A stretch of DNA of 64,000 nt from assembly GCA_040772885.1 (NCBI GenBank), contig JAXGXF010000001.1:124001-188000 (forward strand), read 5' to 3'. This document shows positions 7,841-14,345 of the stretch, piece by piece; the first letter of the stretch is position 1, and each line of letters opens with the position of its first letter. Position numbers and translations under genes: made by a program. The DNA is from Pullichristensenella sp002068815 (GTDB lineage: Bacteria; Bacillota; Clostridia; Christensenellales; Aristaeellaceae). A model generated the notes under the pieces. The model searched no databases and was not told where the DNA came from. It was given only the letters and a program-made list of their open reading frames with translations.

Positions 7841-9808
7841 ATGCCCATACGCATACTCGACGCGGCGACCATCGGGAGAATCGCCGCCGGGGAGGTCGTC
7901 GAGCGGCCGGCCTCCGTCGTCAAGGAACTGCTGGAAAACTCGCTCGACGCGGGCGCGACGTCGCTCACGGTCGAGATCAAGGACGGCGGCATTTCCTACC
8001 TGCGCGTAACGGACAACGGCTCCGGGATCGAGCCGGGGCAGGTGCGCCTCGCGTTCGAAAACCACGCAACGTCGAAGCTTATGGACGCTGAGCAGCTCTC
8101 CGACATCCGCACGCTGGGCTTCCGCGGCGAGGCGCTCCCGTCGATCGCGGCGGTCTCGCGCGTGGAGATGACGACGCGGGCCGCCCGGCAGGACACCGGC
8201 GTGCGACTGACGGTCGAGGGTGGGGAAAACCTGCGCGTGCGCGAGGTCGGCTGCCCTGAGGGTACGACCGTCGTCATGCGCGATCTGTTCTTCAACCTCC
8301 CCGTGCGCAAGACCTTTTTGAAGAAGCCGCAATACGAGGCGGCGCTCGTCAGCGATACGGTCGGCAGGATGATCATGGGGAATCCGAAGGTCTCGTTCCG
8401 ATTCATCAGCAACGACCGCGTCGTCTATCACAGCTTTGGGGACGGCGAGCTTCGCCACGCGATCTTCGCCGTCTACGGCCGGGAAACCGCGGAAAACCTC
8501 GTCGAAATCGACAGCTATCAGGGTGGCATGCGCATTTTCGGCATGATCGGCATCGGGGAGCAGGCGAAATCGACGCGCGCGCACGAGGCGTTTTTCATCA
8601 ACGGCCGCTCGGTGCGCTGCCCAATGCTCTCGCAGGCGCTCGAAAGCGCGTGCCGGGAGCGCGTCACCATCGGCATGTACCCGATGTGCGCGCTGAACCT
8701 CGTGCTGCCGCCGACGAGCGTCGATGTGAACGTGCACCCGAACAAGCTGGAGGTGCGCTTTCGCGACGAGGCCGCGACGCGGCTCACCGCGGAGGCGATG
8801 CTGCGCACCGCGTTTGAAGGAGAGGGAATGCTCCGGCGTACGCCTGAAAGACAGGCGGAGGTCCGGCCGGTGCGGACGGTCGAGGTCGTGGAGCCTCCGG
8901 TGGCCGAGCAGCAGCAAATCAATCTTATACAGACCGAAGTCCCTGATAAACAAACCGAAGTCGAGATTATACAGACCGAAGCCTTTAATATACAGACCGA
9001 AGTCGTGAATAATAATAGCGATTCTCTTGGTCCTGAAGAGTCGCTTCAATCACTGTTGGATGCCGAGCGCAAAAAACTTCGGCTCGCGGGGCTTGCCGGC
9101 GCCGCGGCGCTCCACGAGCGGCTGCTTCCCGTCACCGCGCCGAGGCCGGCCGGAGAGGAAATTCCGCAAACCGAGCCTGTCGCCGAGCCGAAAATCCAGT
9201 CGGCGACGGGCGCGCAGGCGGCGCCGAATCCTGCGCCGGCGCCGTACCGCGTGATCGGCACGCTGTTTCACACGTACATACTTTTGGAGTGGAGCGACGC
9301 GCTGTTGATGATCGACCAGCACGCCGCGCACGAGCGGCTCCGCTACGAGCAGCTTTCGAAGGCCGTGCAGGAGGGCGCCGCGTCGCAGCGGCTGCTCGCG
9401 CCGGAGATCCTCCGCGTGACGGCGCGCGAGATGGCGCTCGTCGAGGAAAACATGGACGCGCTCTCGGCGGTCGGTTACGACATATCGCCGTTCGGCGAGC
9501 GCGACGTGCAGATTCGCGCGGTTCCGCACATCCTCGGGCGCGCGGAGCTGAAGCCGCGCTTCATGGAGACGATCGAGGCGCTTGCGGGGATGGGCTCCGC
9601 CGCGCTCGAGGCGCGCCGGGAGGAGATACTGCAGCGCGCGTGCAAGGGCGCGGTCAAGGCCGGGGACGCGCTGTCGGATTCGGAGATCAAGTCGCTGCTT
9701 CGGCAGATGCAGGATTCCGGCGCGCCGCCGACCTGCCCGCACGGGCGGCCCGTCGCCCGGACGCTCACGCGGCGCGAAATCGAGCGGATGTTCAAGCGGA
9801 TTCAGTGA
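7841..9808 (+). CDS. mutL: DNA mismatch repair endonuclease MutL
   Basis: 655 residues. The GHKL ATPase has KELLENSLDAGAT, DNGSGI and GFRGEALPSIAAVS, then GTTVVMRDLFFNLPVRKTF. The C-terminal dimerisation domain carries the endonuclease motif DQHAAHERLRYE plus ACKGAVKAGD and CPHGRP, so this is a nicking MutL as expected without MutH. Start is an ATG after GGAGGT. The linker (residues ~362-390) contains four imperfect IQTEV repeats encoded by an AT-rich minisatellite, in a protein otherwise encoded by GC-rich DNA. It is followed after 10 nt by miaA. Confidence 0.97.
   Translation: MPIRILDAATIGRIAAGEVVERPASVVKELLENSLDAGATSLTVEIKDGGISYLRVTDNGSGIEPGQVRLAFENHATSKLMDAEQLSDIRTLGFRGEALPSIAAVSRVEMTTRAARQDTGVRLTVEGGENLRVREVGCPEGTTVVMRDLFFNLPVRKTFLKKPQYEAALVSDTVGRMIMGNPKVSFRFISNDRVVYHSFGDGELRHAIFAVYGRETAENLVEIDSYQGGMRIFGMIGIGEQAKSTRAHEAFFINGRSVRCPMLSQALESACRERVTIGMYPMCALNLVLPPTSVDVNVHPNKLEVRFRDEAATRLTAEAMLRTAFEGEGMLRRTPERQAEVRPVRTVEVVEPPVAEQQQINLIQTEVPDKQTEVEIIQTEAFNIQTEVVNNNSDSLGPEESLQSLLDAERKKLRLAGLAGAAALHERLLPVTAPRPAGEEIPQTEPVAEPKIQSATGAQAAPNPAPAPYRVIGTLFHTYILLEWSDALLMIDQHAAHERLRYEQLSKAVQEGAASQRLLAPEILRVTAREMALVEENMDALSAVGYDISPFGERDVQIRAVPHILGRAELKPRFMETIEALAGMGSAALEARREEILQRACKGAVKAGDALSDSEIKSLLRQMQDSGAPPTCPHGRPVARTLTRREIERMFKRIQ
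8925..9004 (+). repeat. ACAGACCGAAG minisatellite encoding IQTE repeats in MutL linker
   Basis: Four imperfect copies of a unit around ATACAGACCGAAGTC at ~20-nt spacing (cores at 8933, 8954, 8975 and 8996) give the peptide pattern IQTEV/KQTEV/IQTEA/IQTEV. Base composition is much more AT-rich than the flanks. The core is the reverse complement of GACTTCGGTCTGTA found inside miaB. Confidence 0.8.
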
Positions 9809-9818
9809 GGGGACACGC

Positions 9819-10757
9819 ATGGCGCAAAAGCCCGGATTGCTGATCGTCGCGGGGCCCACGGCCTCGGGAAAGACCGCCTGCGCGGTGGAACTCGCGCTTC
9901 GCCTCGGCGGGGAGGTCGTCTCCGCGGACTCGATGCAGGTCTACCGCGGCATGGACATACTGACCGCGATGCCGACGCGGGAGGAGATGCGCGGCGTCCG
10001 GCACCACATGCTCGCCGTCGCCGATCCGCGCGAGAAGTTCAGCGCCGCGGCCTACCGCGAGGCTGCGATGAAGTGCATCGAGGGCATCCGCGCGCGCGGC
10101 GGGACGCCGATCCTCTGCGGCGGAACCGGCCTCTACATCGACGCGCTGACGCGCCCGATGGGGTTTGGCGAGCGGGGAAGCGACGAGATTCGCGCGGAGC
10201 TCGCGGAAATCGCGCAACGGCCCGGCGGCCGCGAGGCACTGCACGCGATGCTTCGGGCGGTCGACCCCGAGAGCGCCGCGCGGCTGCATCCGAACGACGT
10301 CCGGCGCGTGGCGCGCGCGATCGAGATTCACCGGCTCACCGGCCGCACGCAGACCGAGCAGGCGCTGCACGACGCGCGGCAGGAGGGACCGTTTGACGAG
10401 CGCATGTTCGCGCTCGACTGGCCGCGCGACGAGCTGTACCGGAGGATCGACCTCCGGGTCGAGAAAATGCTCGGGACGGGGCTGGTCGGCGAGGTACGCC
10501 GCCTGATGGCCGACGAGGGCCATTATTCGACGGCGCGGCAGGCGATCGGCTACAAGGAGATCGCCGCGGCGCTTCGCGGCGAATGCGCGATGGAAGCCGC
10601 GATCATGACGCTCAAACAGGCCACGCGCAACTACGCGAAGCGGCAGCTGACGTGGTTCCGCCGCGACGCGCGCGCGCGCTGGATTTCGGCGTCCGGGCGA
10701 TCGCCCTCGGACATCGCCTGCGAAATCGCGGCGAAAATAGAAGGGGATGCACGATGA
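9819..10757 (+). CDS. miaA: tRNA dimethylallyltransferase MiaA
   Basis: 312 residues. The P-loop is VAGPTASGKTACAVELA, followed by VVSADSMQVYRGMDILTA, the conserved DSxQVYxxmdigTAKp-like motif, and by GGTGLYIDAL. It transfers a dimethylallyl group to A37 of tRNAs reading UNN codons, making the substrate of MiaB. The ATG at 9819 has GAGGGGAC upstream, and an in-frame extension further upstream only runs through mutL. The stop overlaps the next start by ATGA (10754-10757). In many Firmicutes hfq follows miaA; it is absent here. Confidence 0.95.
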   Translation: MAQKPGLLIVAGPTASGKTACAVELALRLGGEVVSADSMQVYRGMDILTAMPTREEMRGVRHHMLAVADPREKFSAAAYREAAMKCIEGIRARGGTPILCGGTGLYIDALTRPMGFGERGSDEIRAELAEIAQRPGGREALHAMLRAVDPESAARLHPNDVRRVARAIEIHRLTGRTQTEQALHDARQEGPFDERMFALDWPRDELYRRIDLRVEKMLGTGLVGEVRRLMADEGHYSTARQAIGYKEIAAALRGECAMEAAIMTLKQATRNYAKRQLTWFRRDARARWISASGRSPSDIACEIAAKIEGDAR

Positions 10758-12019
10758 ACATACGAATTCCCGAAATCCCGGCGCGCGTGTCGGCGCTTGT
10801 CGAGCGCGCGGAGCGGGACTGCCGCGACGCGTTTCGGCGCGTGGATGAGATCGAGCGCGCGAACACGCGGCGCGCAATCCGCGGCTTCCAGGAGAACCGC
10901 GTGTCCGAGCGCCATTTTGCGCCGACGACGGGCTATGGGTACGGCGACATCGGCAGGGACACGCTCTCCGGGCTCTTCAGCTTCCTGTTTGAGACCGAGG
11001 ACGCGCTCGTCCGGCCGCAGATCGCCTCCGGCACGCACGCGCTCGCGCTGTGCCTGTACGGGATTCTGCGCCCCGGCGACGAGATGCTCGCGGCGGCGGG
11101 GAAGCCCTACGACACGCTCGAGCAGGTCATCGGAATCGCGGGGGAGCCGGGCAACGGCTCGCTCAGGGACTTTGGGATCGGCTACCGGCAGGCGGAGCTC
11201 CGGCCGGACGGCGGAATCGACGTCGATGCCGTGTTGAAAAACCTCGCGCCGAGCGTCAAGCTCGTGCTGATCCAGCGATCCCGCGGCTACGACTGGCGGC
11301 CGTCGCTGTCCGTCGACGAGATCGACGGCGCGATCGATGCGATTCACAATCGGCGCCCCGACGTCTGCGCGATGGTCGACAACTGCTACGGGGAGTTCAC
11401 CGACGTGCGCGAGCCGCGCGCGGACCTGCTGGCGGGGTCGCTGATCAAGAATCCGGGCGGGGGCATCGCGCCGACCGGGGGCTACGTGGCCGGCAAGCGC
11501 GCGTTCGTCGAAAAGGTGGCCTGGCGGCTGACCTCGCCGGGCATCGGCGCGGAGGTCGGCTCCTATGCGGGCGGCTACCAGCCGTTCTACCAGGGGCTGT
11601 TTCTCGCGCCGCACACGACCGCACAGGCCGTCAAGACGGCAATCCTCTGTGCGCGCGCGTTCGAGCTGCTCGGTTTTCCGGTCAACCCCTCGTTCGACGC
11701 GCCCAGAAACGACATCATTCAGGCCGTGCGCTTTGGGGACGCCGACAGGTTGATCGCGTTCTGCCAGGCGGTGCAGATGTGCTCGCCGGTCGACGCGGAG
11801 GCCCTCCCGGAGCCCTGGGAGATGCCCGGCTACCAGAACCCGGTCATCATGGCCGCGGGGACCTTCGTCGCGGGCGCGTCGATCGAGCTGAGCGCCGACG
11901 CGCCGATCCGCCCGCCGTTCATCGGCTATCTGCAGGGCGCGCTGACCTACGCGCACGGGAGAGCCGGGATCGAGGGCGCAATCGCGCTGCTTTTGGAGCG
12001 GGGAATGGTTGGGCTTTAG
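10754..12019 (+). CDS. Methionine gamma-lyase family (YnbB-like) PLP-dependent protein
   Basis: 421 residues. A fold-type I PLP protein of the family annotated as 'aluminum resistance'/methionine gamma-lyase-like, usually sited between miaA/hfq and lexA or glnR in Firmicutes. Visible motifs are TTGYGYGDIGRDTL near the N-terminus, the cofactor-contact run IASGTHALALCLYGIL, CAMVDNCYGEF with the PLP-pyridine Asp, and SLIKNPGGGIAPTGGY with the candidate Schiff-base Lys. The true substrate is not established. It overlaps miaA by 4 nt. A decayed copy of its C-terminal codons lies 80 nt downstream. Confidence 0.88.
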   Translation: MNIRIPEIPARVSALVERAERDCRDAFRRVDEIERANTRRAIRGFQENRVSERHFAPTTGYGYGDIGRDTLSGLFSFLFETEDALVRPQIASGTHALALCLYGILRPGDEMLAAAGKPYDTLEQVIGIAGEPGNGSLRDFGIGYRQAELRPDGGIDVDAVLKNLAPSVKLVLIQRSRGYDWRPSLSVDEIDGAIDAIHNRRPDVCAMVDNCYGEFTDVREPRADLLAGSLIKNPGGGIAPTGGYVAGKRAFVEKVAWRLTSPGIGAEVGSYAGGYQPFYQGLFLAPHTTAQAVKTAILCARAFELLGFPVNPSFDAPRNDIIQAVRFGDADRLIAFCQAVQMCSPVDAEALPEPWEMPGYQNPVIMAAGTFVAGASIELSADAPIRPPFIGYLQGALTYAHGRAGIEGAIALLLERGMVGL

Positions 12020-12098
12020 CGCGGAAGGCATCGCATGGCGCATACGCGGAAATCGCCGCCTTGACTGTAGATGGGAAATGCGCTTGCCGGGTCTGTGC

Positions 12099-12167
12099 GC
12101 CGATTCGCCGATACGCCCGCCGTATATCGGCTACCTGTTGGTGCCGACCTGCGCGCACGGACAGTAA
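12099..12167 (+). pseudogene. Decayed duplicate of the 3' part of the methionine gamma-lyase-like gene
   Basis: Translated in one frame this gives ADSPIRPPYIGYLLVPTCAH and then GQ and a stop. The intact gene (from about 11893) reads ADAPIRPPFIGYLQGALTYA and then HGR. DNA identity is high over the first ~40 nt and ends in TAA. No start codon with a ribosome binding site precedes it. It is a short remnant of a tandem duplication downstream of the live copy. Confidence 0.75.
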
Positions 12168-12190
12168 ACGTCATCTTGCGGCTCAGGAAT

Positions 12191-12597
12191 CCGGTGCTCA
12201 GAGCTCCAAACCGGTTTTAGCAGATCAAGGGGCCCGGAATCCCGACCCGATTCGATGGATCAGGTTCTAGGGACACGAATCCTGTTTCAATCGATCGAGC
12301 GAACGAAGGGCCCTAAGCCGGTTTCAATGGACCGTGTGTTCCAAGACCCTTAACTCGGTTTCCATGATCAAACGACATAAAAATCCCGACCCGGTTTCGA
12401 CAGGTCGGGCTCAAGAGACCTCCCGGTTGCGATGGATCGAGCGGATCAAGGCTCCCATCTCGGATGTGTCGGACGCTCCAACGGCCCAGCCTCCAACGGA
12501 TCGGGCAGCCCCAGGCCCTTTCCCCGGTTTCGATGGACCAGGACGCCTCAAAACTTTGCCCCGATTCAACCGGCGATGCTGCCGCTTTGCTCCAATC
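12191..12597 (+). repeat. Degenerate tandem array, ~35-36 nt unit around CCGGTTTCGATGGATC
   Basis: Diverged copies begin near 12211, 12247, 12281, 12318, 12356, 12391, 12424, 12461, 12493, 12524 and 12560, with 30-38 nt spacing. Most start CCGGTTT or CCGATTC, continue cgATGGATCagg and end around caaGGGcCC. Some units are badly eroded (12461-12523). The copies differ too much from each other, and the array lacks constant spacers, so it is not CRISPR. The 12020-12647 interval holds no convincing gene: it contains the remnant at 12099, this array and the terminator at 12602. Confidence 0.7.
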
Positions 12598-12601
12598 CAA
12601 A

Positions 12602-12636
12602 CACCCGCTCCGACCCAATCGGAGCGGGTGTCTTTT
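12602..12636. terminator. Bidirectional intrinsic terminator between the repeat array and lexA
   Basis: Perfect 11-bp stem ACCCGCTCCGA / TCGGAGCGGGT with a CCCAA loop, followed on the plus strand by GTCTTTTGT and on the minus strand by GTTTGG. It lies just beyond the lexA stop, so its main role is probably to end the lexA transcript. Confidence 0.75.
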
Positions 12637-12647
12637 GTCTGGTCGCA

Positions 12648-13247
12648 TTAAAACTGGCGCACCAGCGCGACCAGTTTCCCGCAGATTTCCGCGCTTTCGA
12701 CGATGATTGGCCGCATCGTTTTGTTCTCGGGCTGCAGCCGCACATGGCCGTCCTCGTAGAAGACGCGCTTGACGGTCGCCTCGTCGTCCATCCGCGCGAC
12801 GACGATGTCGCCGTTTTCTGCGCGGTCTTGGCTGCGCACGACGATGATGTCGCCGTCGAGGATGCCGGCATCGATCATGCTCTCTCCCTGCACGCGAAGC
12901 GCGAAGATGTCCTTCTCCTGGCCGATCAGGTCCAGCGGCATGATCAGGTAATCCTCGATGTTCTCCAACGCGAGAATCGGCGTGCCGGCCGTGACCTTCC
13001 CGACCAGCGGGATGCTGCGCCCGCGGGAGAGGGGACTATCCAGAAGCTCCAGCGCGCGCGGCTTGGTCGCGTCCCTGCGGATGAGGCCCTGCCGTTCGAG
13101 CTGTGTGAGGTGCATATGCACAGAGGAAGTGGATTTCAGGTCGACAGCGGCGCAAATCTCGCGCACAGACGGTGGATATCCCTTTGTTTCGATCTCTTTT
13201 CGGATAAAATCAAGAATTTTCTGCTGATTTTGCTCGGAAGAACGCAT
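12648..13247 (-). CDS. lexA: LexA repressor
   Basis: 199 residues. An N-terminal winged helix (KGYPPSVREICAAVDLKSTS) is followed by the S24 autoprotease domain. The self-cleavage site is V-T-A-G (Ala87-Gly88), the nucleophile is Ser123 in QGESMIDAG and the base is Lys160 in EATVKRVF. It represses SOS genes until RecA-stimulated self-cleavage. Start chosen at the Met 13 bases after AAGGTGGT; a ten-residue upstream extension in frame lacks a ribosome binding site. It is transcribed divergently from a small membrane protein gene, the position occupied by the division inhibitor gene yneA in Bacillus. Confidence 0.96.
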   Translation of the reverse strand: MRSSEQNQQKILDFIRKEIETKGYPPSVREICAAVDLKSTSSVHMHLTQLERQGLIRRDATKPRALELLDSPLSRGRSIPLVGKVTAGTPILALENIEDYLIMPLDLIGQEKDIFALRVQGESMIDAGILDGDIIVVRSQDRAENGDIVVARMDDEATVKRVFYEDGHVRLQPENKTMRPIIVESAEICGKLVALVRQF

Positions 13248-13283
13248 GTATAACCACCTTCCGCCATAATATGTCACAAGGCT

Positions 13284-13321
13284 ATTATAGCACAGATTTT
13301 TCGTTTTGCAAACGCCCGTTC
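13284..13321 (-). promoter_or_regulatory. lexA promoter with candidate SOS box
   Basis: Minus-strand TTGCAA (13306-13311), 16 nt, TATAAT (13284-13289). AAACGCCCGTTC (13310-13321) overlaps the upstream edge of the -35 and matches the Gram-positive LexA core GAACNNNNGTTC at 7 of 8 fixed positions. The site lies between the two divergent starts and could regulate both genes. Confidence 0.6.
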
Positions 13322-13360
13322 GCGAAAAAATGACGACAATTTGAAGAGGAGCGCAAAAAA

Positions 13361-13555
13361 GTGACGAGATCGGCTATGACGGTGGGGAATGTGGGGAAGG
13401 CGAACCGCTGGCGCACGATGCTCATCATCGCCGCGATGATATGCCTGAGCGTGGCGGTGGGCTGCCTGCTCGGGGCAATCGCGAACGAGTTGCTTCCGGT
13501 CGGGTCGACACAGGAGTTCGAGGCGCCCGCGCGCGGGTTGAATCGGCTGAACTAG
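13361..13555 (+). CDS. Small membrane protein divergent from lexA
   Basis: 64 residues from a GTG with GAAGAGGA ten bases upstream. A basic N-terminus (to NRWRT) is followed by one hydrophobic segment (MLIIAAMICLSVAVGCLLGA, ~residues 20-39) and a short polar tail. No LysM domain, so it is not a plain YneA homologue, and no family is recognised. Sitting divergently from lexA across a shared SOS-box-like site, it could be SOS-induced. Small single-pass membrane proteins that block division occupy this kind of position in several bacteria, but that role is inference. Its 3' half is repeated perfectly 182 nt downstream in a broken copy. Confidence 0.6.
   Translation: MTRSAMTVGNVGKANRWRTMLIIAAMICLSVAVGCLLGAIANELLPVGSTQEFEAPARGLNRLN
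13472..13542 (+). repeat. 71-nt perfect direct repeat, copy 1
   Basis: This 71-nt block covers the C-terminal half of the lexA-divergent small gene. It is identical to 13654-13724, starting GGGGCAATCGCGAACGAG and ending GCGCGGGTTGAA. Flanks outside the block are related but strongly diverged. Confidence 0.9.
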
Positions 13556-13737
13556 GGCAAGCGATTTGCTGGGCTATTGTCGAGAAGACAAGCCGCATGT
13601 ATGCTCATCGTTACGGCGATGGTGTGACGGGGCATGGTGGAGGCCGCCTGTTGGGGGCAATCGCGAACGAGTTGCTTCCGGTCGGGTCGACACAGGAGTT
13701 CGAGGCGCCCGCGCGCGGGTTGAACAGGTTGATCTAG
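13556..13737 (+). pseudogene. Broken tandem copy of the lexA-divergent small membrane protein gene
   Basis: The second half (13654-13737) encodes GAIANELLPVGSTQEFEAPA and ends in the same way as the live copy (GLNRLI). The upstream half, which should encode the transmembrane helix, has eroded: ATGCTCATCGTTACGGCGATG is still recognisable against ATGCTCATCATCGCCGCGATG, but frame and hydrophobicity are lost. There is no ribosome binding site. The contrast between a perfectly kept 71-nt 3' block and a heavily diverged 5' half is unusual for simple decay. Confidence 0.7.
13654..13724 (+). repeat. 71-nt perfect direct repeat, copy 2
   Basis: Identical to 13472-13542; lies inside the broken copy and keeps its C-terminal reading frame. 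Confidence 0.9.
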
Positions 13738-13757
13738 GGAATCCGGGCGCAAGGCGC

Positions 13758-13786
13758 TTGCGCGAAGCCGTTTTCTGCGATATAAT
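13758..13786 (+). promoter_or_regulatory. Sigma-A-type promoter for the small Cys-rich gene
   Basis: TTGCGC (13758-13763), 17 nt, TATAAT (13781-13786), 24 nt upstream of the start codon at 13811. Confidence 0.6.
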
Positions 13787-13810
13787 GTAGGCGGTGTGGA
13801 GGCTCAAAAC

Positions 13811-13999
13811 ATGCCGAAGTACTGTGTGCTGGAAGATGACCGCCTGTGCGTGGAGTGCGGGCGGTGCAACATGTGCGACTTGGACCCGGACAAATACTGC
13901 GATAACTGCATGCGATGCCTGAAGAGGACGGAGGCGGACTATGCGGCCATCGGGATCGACGCGGTCTACACGGAGGAGAATCTTCCGGAGGAGGGGTGA
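13811..13999 (+). CDS. Small Cys-rich protein (probable metal or Fe-S binder)
   Basis: 62 residues. Eight Cys are packed in the first 36 positions, mostly as CxxC pairs (CVECGRCNMCDLDPDKYC, then DNCMRC), followed by an acidic tail (DAVYTEENLPEEG). The spacing suggests two metal or Fe-S sites, but no characterised family is recognised. An upstream in-frame GTG (13796) is less likely than the ATG at 13811. It has its own promoter. Gene order (lexA, this gene, tyrosine recombinase) does not itself define a function. Confidence 0.7.
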   Translation: MPKYCVLEDDRLCVECGRCNMCDLDPDKYCDNCMRCLKRTEADYAAIGIDAVYTEENLPEEG

Positions 14000-14127
14000 A
14001 TTCCGGTTTGGGGCGTTCCCCAAATCTATGCGTAAAAGACAGCTTTTGCGAAAAGATATGGTGCTCTGACGCAGCTTTCGGGGATTTCCATGGCCTTGGG
14101 CTCGTTAAACGCTCGATACCCCAAATA

Positions 14128-14340
14128 AGATATCCCTCGGAGATTCCCAGACCAAGCAAGCCTGCGGACGGCCCTCCCGGATACCGCATGTGCCTGCGGA
14201 TGTCGCTCCGGAATTCCCGCATCGAGTCCACGGATGTCCCTCACGGAATTCCCAACCAAGCCCACGGATGCCCTTCCCGGAATTCCCGCACCTCAGATTT
14301 CCCTCCCGGAGTGTTTCCGGAGATTTGCGCCGACAGGAGA
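14128..14340 (+). repeat. Degenerate ~33-nt tandem repeats with GGAATTCC palindromes upstream of the recombinase
   Basis: Units start near 14128, 14165, 14197, 14231, 14265 and 14295 (30-37 nt apart). The consensus is roughly CGGATGTCCCTCCCGGAATT followed by CCCGCACCAAGCCCA. Three units contain the palindrome GGAATTCC (14210, 14245, 14279). The last partial unit, AGGAGATTTCC, supplies the ribosome binding site of the recombinase gene. The rest of the 14000-14345 gap has no credible gene; a related GGGGATTTCCATGGCC occurs near 14080. Confidence 0.7.
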
Positions 14341-14345
14341 TTTCC

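Noticed and set aside
12191..12597. Repeat array considered as CRISPR
   Set aside because: Units diverge strongly from each other, there is no constant repeat with unique spacers, and no cas genes are nearby.
12432..13253. Long plus-strand open frame across the repeat array and lexA
   Set aside because: It is the shadow of lexA on the other strand, extended through repeats; no protein-like features.
13441..13737. 98-residue frame through the broken small-gene copy
   Set aside because: Its first half is out of frame with the live gene and it lacks a ribosome binding site; treated as a pseudogene.
14128..14340. Second repeat array considered as CRISPR or an integron attC array
   Set aside because: No constant repeat, no gene cassettes between units, and the recombinase is not recognisably an IntI. 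Kept as degenerate tandem repeats.
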